64,000 nt of DNA from Amorphophallus konjac (lineage: Eukaryota > Streptophyta > Magnoliopsida > Alismatales > Araceae): NCBI GenBank assembly GCA_022559845.1, contig CM040128.1:224735643-224799642 (forward strand). The letters run 5' to 3'. Positions 52,657 to 63,582 of the stretch are shown here, in pieces (position 1 is the stretch's first letter; each line of letters starts with the position of its first letter). The notes under the pieces were generated by a model. It was not told the DNA's origin. It did not search any database and saw only the letters and a program-made list of their open reading frames with translations. Made by a program: the position numbers and the translations under genes.

Positions 52657-55563
52657 CAACCACAACCTCAACAACAACAACCACCGCTTCAGTACAACCA
52701 AGTTCCACCCCCGGGGAACTATGGTCCCCAACAGCAACAAAGGAGGCCGCTCGGTCCTAAGAGAGCCTACTATCCACCATTGCCAGAAACCTTAGCAGAT
52801 ATTTTTAATGCCCTCATGGCATCAAACCAACTCGCCCTACCCAGAGAAAGGCCCGCCTGGCCCCCCAATGTTGATACCTCCAAATACTGCGTCTACCACA
52901 GGCAGCCGGGACACACAGTGGATTACTGCTTCCATTTCAAAGATTACATCCATGATATGAATGATGAACATCAAATAGATTGGGATGAGATGAGACGGTA
53001 CGTCGCGGCTCTCAAGGCTAGGAGACCTCCTCAGAGGCCACAGCAGCAGTTACAACAGCAGCAGCAGCAGCAACCACCACAACAACAACAGCCTCAGCAG
53101 GCCCCACAACAACAGCCCGACATGGGCATAATCCAGAATCCACTACCGGAGCACCAACAGCCCAATCATCAGGTTAACCCCATCTCCTCCTTCCCGGAAG
53201 TCGGGAGAGAGCAGGTGTGGCACCAGGAAAGTACCTCCATCCTTTATACCTCCAACCCTATCGTCATGCAACCCCCTCACCTTGCCCGGGTAGCACCTCT
53301 CTCTCATCAACCCGCATCGGTATCGCCTTCACCATTTCCACTACCATTACGCCCTCTCATCCGCACACCGACCTCCTATCAACCGACACTTTCTACTACG
53401 CCTTCACACCCTCTCACCTTCTCCCACTCCCCCACTTTACCATCCACCTCTACCACATTTACTCCTACGCCTTCTAAACCCCTTATCATCCGCCCACCGT
53501 ACATAACCCCGTCTTTCTCCACCACATCACCACTAATGCCTTCAAAACCACTCATCACCCACCATCCGCCTCAAAACCTTTACCCGTTTCAAACCTTACC
53601 TCCACCTCCACCTTCCAAACCCCTTATCCTTCATAATCCGCGCGATATCCCCTCTACCTCCGCCATGCCTCCACCTAACAAACCCCTCATCAGAATCCCT
53701 GCTCCCGTCATCACCCCTGCTTCATCAACCATTCCTCCACTACTACCCCTCAAACCCCTGTTAAAACCCACTGCTACCCCCACAGAGGTACAAAAGCCGC
53801 AGGCAATGGTGCTCCGGAGTGGAAGGATTTTCCACAGGGTTTTCCCCCACAACAGTCAGAATCCTGAGCAATCTCAGCCAGAGAAGGATGATGCAGAACA
53901 ACCAGAAAGAGCTATCCCTGGAACACAGTATGATCTACTGAAACACTTGGACAAGACGCCTGCCCGGATCTCCATCCTAGAGCTACTTCAAAGATCCACA
54001 TCCCACCAGGCGGCCTTGATGGAATATCTTCAAAAGGTCATGGTTAATGAAGACCTCCCCGTGGAGAAGATTTCGACCGTCCTAACCCCAACAGACACAC
54101 AACCAGTCATCATGTTTCACAACTACGAGCTCGCTCCCAAGGAATCTCAGAAATATGCATTGTGCATTTCAATAAAAATTAATGGGGTATCCATAAACCC
54201 GTGTCTTGTCGACACGGGTGCGTCCATAAATGTGATCTCCATGAGCACTCTTCAGTTGTGTGGGGTTGACGAGGAACAAATAAGACCTTCCTCGATCACG
54301 GTCACGGCCTATGACAATAGCAAAAGGCCGCCGCAGGGGATGATTATTCTGAAGGCAGAACTAGGCCCCATGGCAATTCCCACGGAATTCCATGTCCTCG
54401 ACATGGACCCCACATTCAAGGCTATACTGGGTCGTCCTTACATTGAAACCATGGACGCTGTGCCTTCCACCAACCATCAGTGCCTGAAGTTTCCTTACAA
54501 CGGGAGAATTATTAAAGTGGTCAGTACACCTGTCCTTCACACAGTGGATGCTATCAACACCTCTCTGCCCTCTGTTTGGCCGTCTCATCGGCCCATATTA
54601 TCACTGCTGGACGTGCGTGATCCATCTCGCATGCCACTAGCACCAAAAGAGCCGGTCAGGGCAACCACAACATCGTGTCTCCCTTTTCACTCCAAAGGTT
54701 GGGAGATTATGAGGAACATCGGCTATCAACAAGGAAAAGGGCTGGGCGCACAGTTACAGGGTATGCTCAAGCCGCCAAAAGAAATTAGGCCGAACCGTAG
54801 GTTTGGCCTAGGCTTCAAAGGACCGTTCAAGGCAGATTGGAAGCCCCTCACATGGACTCTATCAAACCACTTCAACAGAGGGCCCGTTGTTCAGATGGGA
54901 GATCACCCACGAGAAGCATATGGGGAATCACATGCTGTATATTTTGCTGAAAAATATCCGAGGATCACCAAAAGAGGCAAGATCAAAGATCCGGAATGCG
55001 AGTGGGATAAATGGTTCGACATACGGGACATTTCTGTTGCACTGGAAAGGATGTTCTCGTCCCCACAGCTTGAAGGACCACCATTGATCTCCGAGATACC
55101 AGAGAATATTACCACTCCTGCCAAGGTTCCAAACTATCCTCGTCCTCGCCAGAAGGACTCTGTCATCGACGGATCTTCATCCGTCCTCAACATTGCCATC
55201 GACGGCTCATTAGCCGCCATCCTCTCCATCCACTCGTCTCAGCCTTTGCTGATATCTTCTTCCTGGGCCAGACAATTGTCTGATGATCTTCCCAGGTCCC
55301 CTTCTTTGCTTACATACCTACGCGGGCTTTTCAACCCGCGCCAGGTCTTCAACCATGATTTGCTCTACGAGCCCCACAATCCTCTAGCCATAACCACTTT
55401 CCTCTCTCCTCCAATCTCTTTTCACTGCTTTTTCATTAAAAATGAAAACAAAAAAAAAACGTCAATTTTCAAACTCTCCAACAACACATCTTCGTTGAGG
55501 AAACCTCCTACATCTCCCACGGGTGCGTACCGCCTTGCGGACCACTCGTCCAAGGTCCGATGA
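52657..55563 (+). CDS. pro: TAT-B Gag C-terminus, aspartic protease and G-patch
   Basis: Same frame as gag. Order: atypical zinc-binding motif CVYHRQPGHTVDYC (about 52888-52930), poly-Gln, Pro-rich repeats of the kind KPLIIRPP (53290-53770), MVLRSGRIFHRVF, retropepsin with the catalytic DTGAS at 54211-54225 and ILGRPY near 54423, then a G-patch (MRNIGYQQGKGLGAQLQG, about 54705-54770, FGLGFKGP). It cleaves the polyproteins. The C-terminal 250 residues, including PECEWDKWFDIRDISVALE, are conserved with TAT-A but of unknown function. It ends with TGA overlapping the pol start (ATGA). Confidence 0.9.
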   Translation, partial: QPQPQQQQPPLQYNQVPPPGNYGPQQQQRRPLGPKRAYYPPLPETLADIFNALMASNQLALPRERPAWPPNVDTSKYCVYHRQPGHTVDYCFHFKDYIHDMNDEHQIDWDEMRRYVAALKARRPPQRPQQQLQQQQQQQPPQQQQPQQAPQQQPDMGIIQNPLPEHQQPNHQVNPISSFPEVGREQVWHQESTSILYTSNPIVMQPPHLARVAPLSHQPASVSPSPFPLPLRPLIRTPTSYQPTLSTTPSHPLTFSHSPTLPSTSTTFTPTPSKPLIIRPPYITPSFSTTSPLMPSKPLITHHPPQNLYPFQTLPPPPPSKPLILHNPRDIPSTSAMPPPNKPLIRIPAPVITPASSTIPPLLPLKPLLKPTATPTEVQKPQAMVLRSGRIFHRVFPHNSQNPEQSQPEKDDAEQPERAIPGTQYDLLKHLDKTPARISILELLQRSTSHQAALMEYLQKVMVNEDLPVEKISTVLTPTDTQPVIMFHNYELAPKESQKYALCISIKINGVSINPCLVDTGASINVISMSTLQLCGVDEEQIRPSSITVTAYDNSKRPPQGMIILKAELGPMAIPTEFHVLDMDPTFKAILGRPYIETMDAVPSTNHQCLKFPYNGRIIKVVSTPVLHTVDAINTSLPSVWPSHRPILSLLDVRDPSRMPLAPKEPVRATTTSCLPFHSKGWEIMRNIGYQQGKGLGAQLQGMLKPPKEIRPNRRFGLGFKGPFKADWKPLTWTLSNHFNRGPVVQMGDHPREAYGESHAVYFAEKYPRITKRGKIKDPECEWDKWFDIRDISVALERMFSSPQLEGPPLISEIPENITTPAKVPNYPRPRQKDSVIDGSSSVLNIAIDGSLAAILSIHSSQPLLISSSWARQLSDDLPRSPSLLTYLRGLFNPRQVFNHDLLYEPHNPLAITTFLSPPISFHCFFIKNENKKKTSIFKLSNNTSSLRKPPTSPTGAYRLADHSSKVR

Positions 55564-57635
55564 GCGACCTTTTCTACCCCTCCTCTGAGGGGTCTTCTCC
55601 TGTACATTCTACACCATCCTCCTCATCTTCCTCTTCGTCTGTAAATATTGTCAGTCAATCTAGGAATGATAGGCCAAGGGTAGTACCTAGGAAGAAATCC
55701 AAGGGTAGGCAGATCCCTCGTCGATTCCTTCTGGATTTGGCCGCCAGGTGTCAGGCCCTTCTTGCCATCCCCCAGTTGTTAGAAAACCCCATCCAGCTAC
55801 CCGAAATAGAATGCGAGGGCGACTGTGCATCTGATGAAGGGTATGGAGTCTACGAGCTCACGAATGAAGAATGCCTCACTGAAGATGAGGGTGAAGAATA
55901 TGAGGATGCGGCGGGCGCATACGCTAGCGGAATAAGGAGATTCGACGAGCCGTCAACCGCCGTAGAAGAATCCACCAAAGAAGTCAACTTGGGGACTGAG
56001 AAAGACCCTAGGATCATCCTCATAAGTGACAACCTACCACCCTCTGAAGAAGAGGCATTAATTGAGGTCCTCAAGGAATATAAGGACACGTTTGCATGGA
56101 GCTACGAGGATATGCCGGGTTTGGATTCAACCTTGGTCGAACACCGTTTAACCCTAAAACCAGGGTCCATCTCGGTAAAACAAAGGTTAAGGCGTTTCCA
56201 CCCTCAGATGGCTTTGAAAATGAAAGAAGAGGTCGATAAGCTCCACAAAGCCAGGTTCATTAGAGTCGTTCTTTATCCTCAATGGGTGGCGAACATTGTC
56301 CCGGTCATGAAGAAAGATGGGAAAGTCAGGATTTGCATCGACTTCCGGGACCTTAACCGCGCGTGTCCAAAGGATGATTTTCCCTTACCTCACATTGATG
56401 TGTTGATTGATAACACGGCAGGTTTTGAAACCCTCTCTTTCATGGATGGATTTTCAGGATACAATCAAATTCGTTTGGCAGAAGAGGATCAGGAAAAGAC
56501 GTCATTCACTACCCCTTGGGGAACATATTGTTACGTGGTCATGCCGTTTGGGTTAAAGAATGCTGGAGCTACTTACCAAAGAGCGATGATGGCCATATTT
56601 CATGACATGATGCACATATATTTGGAAGTGTATGTGGATGACTTATTGGTGAAATCAAGGACCAGGATGGAATATCCAGAAGTTTTGGCTAAGGTCTTGC
56701 AAAGGTCAAGAGAATTCCAATTAAAAATGAACCCGAAAAAGTGTGTGTTTGGTGTGTCGTCAGGTAAATTGCTGGGGTTCATTGTGAGTAAAAGAGGGAT
56801 CGAGATAGATCCCGACAAAGCCAAGGCTATCAGGGATATGCCGCCTCCCAAGAATTTGAGGGAAGTCCGAGGTTTAATCGGCAGGCTGCAGTTTATTCGT
56901 CGGTTTGTGTCTCAACATTCACAAAGGTGTAGACCTCTCTACGAGTTGACCAAGCCAGGAGTAGAATTCCACTGGAATTCTAAATGTCAGAAAGCTTTTG
57001 AAGGTTTGAAGGAATATCTGGCTAGTCCACCCGTTCTCATTCCACCTAAACCAGAAAAACCTCTGATCCTTTACATCTCAGTCTTGGATGACTCCGTGGG
57101 AGCCGTCCTCGCACAAGCTGATGAAGAAGGCAAGGAACGGGCAACCTATTACTTGTCCAAACTTCTCAATCCCTGTGAGCAGAAGTACACCGGCATGGAG
57201 AAAACCTGTGCTGCCCTCGTTTGGGTAGTGCAGAAATTGAAGCACTACTTCTTGGCTCACGAAGTCCACTTGATTGCTCGAATGAATCCTATCAAATTCC
57301 TTCTGGAGAAAGCCGTCCTTACGGATAGGCTAGCACGCTGGCAAAGTTTTCTCTCTCAGTTCGACATCACCTACATCCAGCAAAAGGCGATTAAAGGTTA
57401 TGCCATAGCCGAGCATCTCGCTCACCATCCTCTTCCCAAGTTCGATCCCGTCCAATCAGAGTTTCCAGATGAGGAACTAATGTCCATCAACCAATCAGAT
57501 GAGCCAATGTGGACACTATATTTTGATGGAGCTCTGAATTCTCAAGGGAGAGGAATCGGCGTCGCCCTCCTATCGCCTGAAGGTCTCACATTCCCATTGG
57601 CATATCAGCTCAAATTTCAGTCACCAACAATATAG
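55560..57635 (+). CDS. pol: TAT-B Pol, part 1: reverse transcriptase and tether
   Basis: Starts at ATG 55560 (MSDLFYPSSEG) inside the ATGA that ends gag-pro, in the -1 frame, which suggests reinitiation after termination. An acidic N-terminal region is followed by the reverse transcriptase: VKQRLRRFHPQMALKMKEEV, FMDGFSGYNQIRLAEEDQ, MPFGLKNAGATYQR, catalytic YVDD at 56631-56642, then the RNase H-like tether (ILYISVLDDSVGAVLAQADE, NPCEQKYTGMEKTCAALVWV). The frame shifts at about 57618, where one base appears lost in TTTCAG compared with TTTCCAG in TAT-A; the reported end is therefore artificial. Confidence 0.93.
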   Translation: MSDLFYPSSEGSSPVHSTPSSSSSSSSVNIVSQSRNDRPRVVPRKKSKGRQIPRRFLLDLAARCQALLAIPQLLENPIQLPEIECEGDCASDEGYGVYELTNEECLTEDEGEEYEDAAGAYASGIRRFDEPSTAVEESTKEVNLGTEKDPRIILISDNLPPSEEEALIEVLKEYKDTFAWSYEDMPGLDSTLVEHRLTLKPGSISVKQRLRRFHPQMALKMKEEVDKLHKARFIRVVLYPQWVANIVPVMKKDGKVRICIDFRDLNRACPKDDFPLPHIDVLIDNTAGFETLSFMDGFSGYNQIRLAEEDQEKTSFTTPWGTYCYVVMPFGLKNAGATYQRAMMAIFHDMMHIYLEVYVDDLLVKSRTRMEYPEVLAKVLQRSREFQLKMNPKKCVFGVSSGKLLGFIVSKRGIEIDPDKAKAIRDMPPPKNLREVRGLIGRLQFIRRFVSQHSQRCRPLYELTKPGVEFHWNSKCQKAFEGLKEYLASPPVLIPPKPEKPLILYISVLDDSVGAVLAQADEEGKERATYYLSKLLNPCEQKYTGMEKTCAALVWVVQKLKHYFLAHEVHLIARMNPIKFLLEKAVLTDRLARWQSFLSQFDITYIQQKAIKGYAIAEHLAHHPLPKFDPVQSEFPDEELMSINQSDEPMWTLYFDGALNSQGRGIGVALLSPEGLTFPLAYQLKFQSPTI

Positions 57636-59338
57636 CTGAATATGAAGCTCTTCTAGCTGGCCTAGAACTCGCCCATTCTTTTCATATCACTGAGTTGCGA
57701 GTCGTAGGTGATAGTCAACTCATCCTTCGCCAGGTGCTCACTAAGTATCGCACTCGCGATCCCAAACTCAAGCCATACCAAGAACTCACTGCTGCCTTTG
57801 CCAAACTGTTCGCCAAACTGATCTTTGTTCATGTCCCTCGTCATCAGAATATTCTCGCCGATGCCCTCGCCTCGTTGGCATCATCCATAAGGTTCCCTCT
57901 AGGAAGATGGTTTAAGTCCATTTCCATCTACAAACTTCACGCCCCTGCAATCGATGATGCTTCCTACGTAAACATCAAAGACAGGATAGCAAGGAAGATC
58001 CTGCAGGAAGATATCCTTGAGAAGAGGGAGCTCATGTTGGCAGAGGTTGAAGAAGAACTGGCTGATGAAGAGAAACCATGGTTCTATGAAATTGTTAAAT
58101 ATTGCCAAAATCAGTCTTATCCTGAAGGGGCCACCACAGAGGACAAGAAAGCCATAAGAAGGGTGGCTCAGAAATACACATTGATCGGAGGTCTACTCTA
58201 TAGGAGGAGCCTTACTGGTATTCTGTTAAGATGTCTTGGTGACAATGAGGTTTGGAAATGTGTAGAAGAGACGCACTCGGGTGTGTGCGGTGGCCACGTG
58301 AATAGTCAGATGCTCGCCAAGAAGATCATTCGTCAAGGCTTTTATTGGCCCACTATGGAAGAGGATTGTGCTGTCTATGTCCGTAGGTGTGTCAAGTGTC
58401 AACTTCACGCCGATAAAATCCATTCACCATCTTCCTCACTTCATCCAATATCCTCCCCATGGCCTTTCTCCATGTGGGCATTCGACATCATTGGTCCCTT
58501 AGGTGATCCCAATTCCCTCACCAAGCAGAAATCTTTCATCCTTACTGCGACGGAATACTTCACCAAATGGGCCGAAGCCGAAGCTTACGCAGAGATCAAG
58601 GCGTCAACAGTCTGCAAGTTCATCATGAAGAACATTCTTGCCAGATTCGGCGTCCCAAGCACGATCGTCACCGACAATGGGCCACAATTCATTTCTCAGG
58701 ACCTACAGGACCTCTGCAAAAGGTACGCAATTGCATTGCATCATTCATCGCCTTATTACCCACAAGGTAACGGTCAAGCGGAGGCCACCAATAAAACATT
58801 GCTCAAAATCATCAAAAAAACCTGCGAGTCTAGTATGTTTTCAGACTGGCCAGAAAAGCTTATCGAAGCCCTATGGGCCTATCGCACTTCAATCCGTACC
58901 CCCACCGGGCAGACTCCATTTGCCCTCACTTATGGTATGGAAGCGGTAGTCCCGTACGAGACTCTGATCCCTTCTCTCAGGGTACAATTGGATGAGGAAT
59001 TTCCCCTCGACGATCGTCGTAATTCACTCCTCGCCCAGTTGGAACTCTTGGATGAGAAGCGGCTGGCCGCCGCCGAACACGCGCGTGTGTATCAAAATAG
59101 ACTCGCTCGCTTTTACCAAAAGAAAGTCGTTGAGAGAAAATTCAAAGTCGGTGAGATGGTCGTAAAAAGAATTTTTGTCAAACCTGGAGGGCCGCGTTCT
59201 AAGCTCCAACCCAATTGGGAAGGACCATTTGTAATTCAAGCCGTGTACCCTGGCAACGCCTACAAGCTAGTCAACGCCGAAGGGACCGAGTTATCCCACC
59301 CTTGGAATGGGCTTTATCTTAAGAAATACTACCCTTAG
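57508..59338 (+). CDS. pol: TAT-B Pol, part 2: second RNase H and integrase
   Basis: The second RNase H begins in the previous frame (LYFDGALNSQGRGIGVALL, 57508-57580) and continues after the lost base (NNIAEYEALLAGLE, VVGDSQLILRQV, HQNILADALASLA). The open frame from 57695 to 59338 then carries the integrase: HSGVCGGH...CVKCQLH zinc domain, FDIIGP, TDNGPQF and GQAEATNKT (D, D, E), and a C-terminus ending NGLYLKKYYP with no chromodomain. Apart from the lost base all catalytic motifs are intact. The dual RNase H places the element in the Tat lineage. Confidence 0.92.
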
Positions 59339-60910
59339 CACAAAACAAAAAAATGATGAAAAGATAAAAAACATCAAAAAACAAGGAAATATTGAAAACC
59401 ACTAAAAATATGGAAAATTCAAAATGCCGATGCCTGGCAGTCACCATGTAGTTAAGTCCCTGCATCTAACCTTCATGTTAGGATAGGGCCCATTAAGGCT
59501 TGGTAGGCACCGGGTCTTGGTTTGCCAGAACCGTGGAGACCCCTGTCCGGCCACGTCGGCCTATGCTCGCTCGAAGGAAGCTAACATGTGTTCACTTATG
59601 TATTTTATTCAAAAAAGTTGGTAGCATCACCTACGGTAGGGCCACACCTAGAAGATCTCCGGAAGCTGTAATCTTTATTCTTTTCTCTTCGACCAAATGA
59701 GACAGTCGGCGCCCTTAAAACGCTGAGCATGAGAAACCGAAACTCAAACCCCAAAGGTAAGAGTAGGACCCATTTCCTCGAGCATCGATCAGAGCACGAG
59801 AAGAGGGCAGTGTCCCCGCAGGCATACGAAGAGGGAGCCCACCAACGTCAAACGACTATATCTCCCTCACAGAAAGAAATACAAAATCAAAATCAAGAGA
59901 AAAGCCTGGTCGTGACCGTGCCTGGTACGATAAACGGAACCCCTCAAAGCAAAAGTCTGAATCCACAAAGGGGGCCGTGGAATGTAAATGCTCGAGATTT
60001 GGTCCGAAGTTGTCCGAAAGGAAAGAGTTAATGGGCCCTTATTCGCTCGCCGGGTTAACGGCTTTGCCGGTCCTCTCAGGAGGTTTATCCCCTACGCTCT
60101 TCCTTCTCCCTCTAAAGATGAAGGTTCGATGGAGTTTCTGAAGGTGAAAACTGCCCAGGGTCTGCAACCTTATTTTAATATACACATTTTGGTTGCCTAC
60201 TTTGAAAAGCAAAAGCTATCGCTGCGAAGGAGTCTCTGTGTTTCTGGCTGGTCAAGACCCCTGTTTACCACCTTGATGTCTTCTTGTTTAACCTCGGGCT
60301 TAGGCCAATGCAAGCGCGTCACCTATGGGTGCGACGGCGTCTGATTCCGGGTCAGCGTCGCGCGGTTGGTCTTTAGGGTTCCAGGGTGTTCCATCTTTTA
60401 CCATCTAGAGTTGTGAGGAAACAGACCCGGGTCGGGCAAATCATCTACCTCAAACACCTTTTGGGTGAATCCCTGTGGTCGGAAGCAACTGGGAGCCTAA
60501 GCATGGCATGACGGTATTGTCATCAGGGTAAGTCTTAGCCGGCGGGATCGTCATTCGAGGGGTCTAGAGGCCCAAATCAACCTAGACGTGCACTTAAGAT
60601 ACCTGGGAGGTTAGTAAGAAACCCCTGTCTCACGCAGGTTAGGTGCCATTTGGGTGCTTGCCGGGCGTTAGCAATAAAAAAATTGAAATGATAAAAGCAC
60701 AAAAAAATGGAAAAGAGAAATGTACATATTTGCAAACAAAAAAATCTTTTTATGATAAAATAAAAAAAATGTCAAATATAAAAAAGAAAACAAGTCAATT
60801 TTGCATGATTACATTTGCGTGCAGCATCTCACTTTAATACCGCTTGCATTCGTGTGCTTGCCTGTCGCATTTATCATCACCGCATCTTTCCCTTGCCTTC
60901 GTTAAATAAA
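59339..60910 (+). other. TAT-B noncoding stretch after pol
   Basis: No gene with recognisable domains; open frames such as 59729-60031 and 59988-60344 are unlike any family I know. A-rich run directly after pol, blocks shared with 13980-14230 of TAT-A (for example around 59470-59500 and 59797-59830), and a small CTAAC...GTTAG hairpin near 59467. A-rich again at 60660-60790. Confidence 0.55.
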
Positions 60911-60981
60911 GGCTTGGCCCCTTGACCAGTTATCAAGGACAGTCACAGTGACCATTTGCCTATTGAGCAAGGGGCCAAGTC
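60911..60981. other. Long stem-loop between pol and antisense gene, TAT-B
   Basis: GGCTTGGCCCCTTG (60911-60924) pairs with CAAGGGGCCAAGTC (60968-60981), 13 of 14 Watson-Crick plus one G-U in the RNA. The loop differs from TAT-A although the stem is the same. AACAGAAATTCTGATTTGTT follows as in TAT-A. Confidence 0.8.
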
Positions 60982-61075
60982 AGAACAGAAATTCTGATTT
61001 GTTTGTTTCAGTGATATGTGCAGGGATTCAGGTAACTGAAGCAAAGGTAAAAAACAAACAAACCAAACCTTGTGT

Positions 61076-61081
61076 TTTATT
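61076..61081 (-). terminator. Poly(A) signal AATAAA of TAT-B antisense gene
   Basis: AATAAA on the minus strand 22 nt past the stop at 61103 and about 95 nt before the conserved stem-loop. Confidence 0.5.
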
Positions 61082-61102
61082 CCAAAAACTAAAAAAATTA
61101 CA

Positions 61103-63582
61103 TCAAGTTCCGCCCTCTCTCTCTGCATTACTCGTCCCACTACTCTCCGGGCAAAACACTCTCAAAGGTGCTACCCAACTACGAAAAGCGGTACTCCTGC
61201 CGCTCTGTACTCCTCTTCCTATTCCCACATCCCGGCGTTGATCCGCGGAAGCAGCAGAGAAGCTACCAACACGAAAGCCACGCTCTCGTGCTCTTCGGTA
61301 GCGCTCCTCACCTTCTCTCAGCCACTGTTCAGCAAGACCAAGGCTGATTCGGAGTTCGAATAGTTGGGCCTCCATGGCCCTTCGTTCCTCCCTTTCAGTC
61401 AATCTGTTGGCTCTTTCTCTCTCTGCGTCTCTTTCTCTCTCTGTCCGTTCTCTCTCACGGTCTTCCCTCTCCAACTGGAGAGTGATCCTCAGTTCCATAG
61501 CATCCCTGGATGAGTCGTCATCAGGATGACGCCGCAGTTCCCTCTCCAGTTCTGCTATCCTAGCCTCCTTCTGCGCAGCTTGGGCAAGCGCTTCTTCCGT
61601 CTCCTTTTCCTGTCGAGTGTACCATCTCAGATACGCGATAAGGCGTAAACAAAGAGAACTCAACGCTGAAACTTTTACCTGTATACGAAGCATTCCTTCT
61701 GCCTCCGCAGCACGCTGCGTGGCGTGAGCAAGTTGCTCATGAAGCGAGTCAAGTTCTGAGGTGGGAATCCACAAGCTGGAAGAGGAACCACCTACTCCCA
61801 TCGCTGGGGAGGCTGCGCCAATCTGGGCATGCTGCGACCATGTGAATTAGCAGCCAACATCTGGAATCTGGGGTTTTAACTAGGAACGTACTGTACACCT
61901 ACCAAGGCGCTCGTAGCTCCGCGGGCATCACCCAACTGTTGTTCCATCTCTGCCAAGCGAGTTCGTAAATTCGCTATCATGGCATCCCGGACATCCTGCA
62001 GCCTTACAAGTCAGCATTTTTACCAAAAAAACCAAGAAAAGGAGAAAGAATAGAAGAGAAAAAGGGGAAACCTACCTCCACAAGTCCCCTGGGTTGGAAC
62101 CGTTCTGCGTACTTTGTCCTATATAGACGCAAGTAGTCCTCGCTGTCCCGCGCCTGTGATTCTACAATCGTGCCACCCCGTTGCCAGTCCTCATACTGTT
62201 CGGGGAATCGCACGCGCCAGTCAATGCAAGTCGCCGGTCCCCGCGTCTTTCTCCCGACACGAGGTGGCGCAGCTGAATCCACCCATTCTTGAGCCAGTCC
62301 TAAAGTCCTCATAACTAATCGTAGCCGAAGCGGCTCGATTTCATTCAGGCAGTGCATCCATAGTTCCCGTCCGAACCGGACACGACTTGCTAGAACCCAC
62401 GGCTGGTTGGCATCGACCATGTCTGAGTAGGGTCTCCAGTTTACCATCGCCGTAGGGAACTCCTGTAGCTCCCGCCTTAACACCATCAGTTGGTAGGTTA
62501 GGGGTGCCGCACTCATGACGGGTTCCCACCGCCTGGCTAGCGGCACCATCACGGGTCGCCAATGTCGAGCTCTCCCCATAGGGAGGTAATAATAGCTCCA
62601 TAACTGCTCGGCGCAGGTCATCAGCACCTTGCGAAAACAACAAAAAAAATACAAAACAAGCAAAACCAAAAAAATATACCTGGATGAATGGTGTGAAACC
62701 ACTCACAGTCATCTCACGATCCGTTTCTTGGAATAGGCCTGCAAACAAGTGTGCCAGCATGGCGGCTCCCCAGGCATAATACCCTACTCTTCCAAGGTCT
62801 GACAGCAGCTCCAGGAAGCAACATTGGATACCATCCCCTTTCGAGCTCAGTACCAATCTCCCCAAAAGGAAGAGGAGAAATCTCCTCAAATCTATGTCAC
62901 ATCTTTCCCAGTTGCCGAAATCTGTGCAGTACACGGCACGGCATCCTATTTCCATCCTTTCCATGAACTCTTCTGAGGATTCGTCGTCCCGCCGATGAGT
63001 GTCGATGAGCCCTAATGCATCCATGAGGGACGCCCTAGCTACCGACCTGTTCTTCCGACCATCTAGGTCCAAACCCAGTAACTTCTGGGCACCTTCTCTG
63101 TAGTCCGCGTAAGTGACTCCGGTCACTGCCTCGCCTTCTACCTTCAGGCTTGTAATCCGGACCACATCCTCCAAGCTGGGCACCATGTGCCCCCAGGGCA
63201 TCAGGAATGCCCGGCTCACTGGGTCCCATCTCTCACACAAGGCTTGGATCAGACCAGGTCGGGCTTGATCGGCTCGATCCGAAGGAAGGTACCAAATCCC
63301 ATCACGTCTAGCCTCGCCTTCTGAAAATCTGGGAGGCCCCTGTACGCTGCTACTACCAACTCCCATAAGATTTGTGATTTCATCACAACCTACACATACA
63401 AGGAATGGGGGTGAGGTTTGGTCAGAAGAAAGGAAGAAAAAATGAGAAAAGGGCAAGAAAACTTGGCTTACGAGTTGTGATTGGGCCCTTTCGCTGAAGT
63501 GCCCTTCAAAGTCTGAAAGCCTCCTGGAACTACTACCACTGGACCTGCTTCTCTTCGAGGAATGGGAAGATTCGCCCTCCAT
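61103..63582 (-). CDS. Antisense PMD-like gene of TAT-B, six exons
   Basis: Exons from GT-AG consensus: 63472-63582, 62680-63389, 62076-62603, 61903-61995, 61679-61831, 61103-61609. Lengths 111, 710, 528, 93, 153, 507; all are multiples of three once one lost base near 63253 is allowed, giving about 700 residues and phase-0 introns. Exon 1 is Ser/Arg-rich (MEGESSHSSKRSRSSGSSSR). Exons 2-3 carry the PMD-like core: GFGTFLRIEPIKPDL, LIQALCERWDPVSRAFLMPW, GHMVPSLEDVVRI, YYAWGAAMLAHLFAGL, RFGRELWMHCLNEIEPLRLR. Exons 4-6 form a Glu/Arg coiled coil. The family includes MAIN/MAIL1 of Arabidopsis and is often carried by transposons; what it does for the element is unknown. Confidence 0.75.

Noticed and set aside
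59729..60344. Plus-strand frames of 100 and 118 codons after TAT-B pol
   Set aside because: No domain; the matching region of TAT-A is conserved only in short noncoding blocks and has no open frame.
62627..62646. Alternative acceptor CGCAAG|GTGCTG for exon 3 of the TAT-B antisense gene
   Set aside because: It adds eight residues not found in TAT-A; GAGCAG|TTATGG at 62603 aligns LWSYYYLPMGR with VWSHLYMPMGR and keeps phase 0. Both remain possible.
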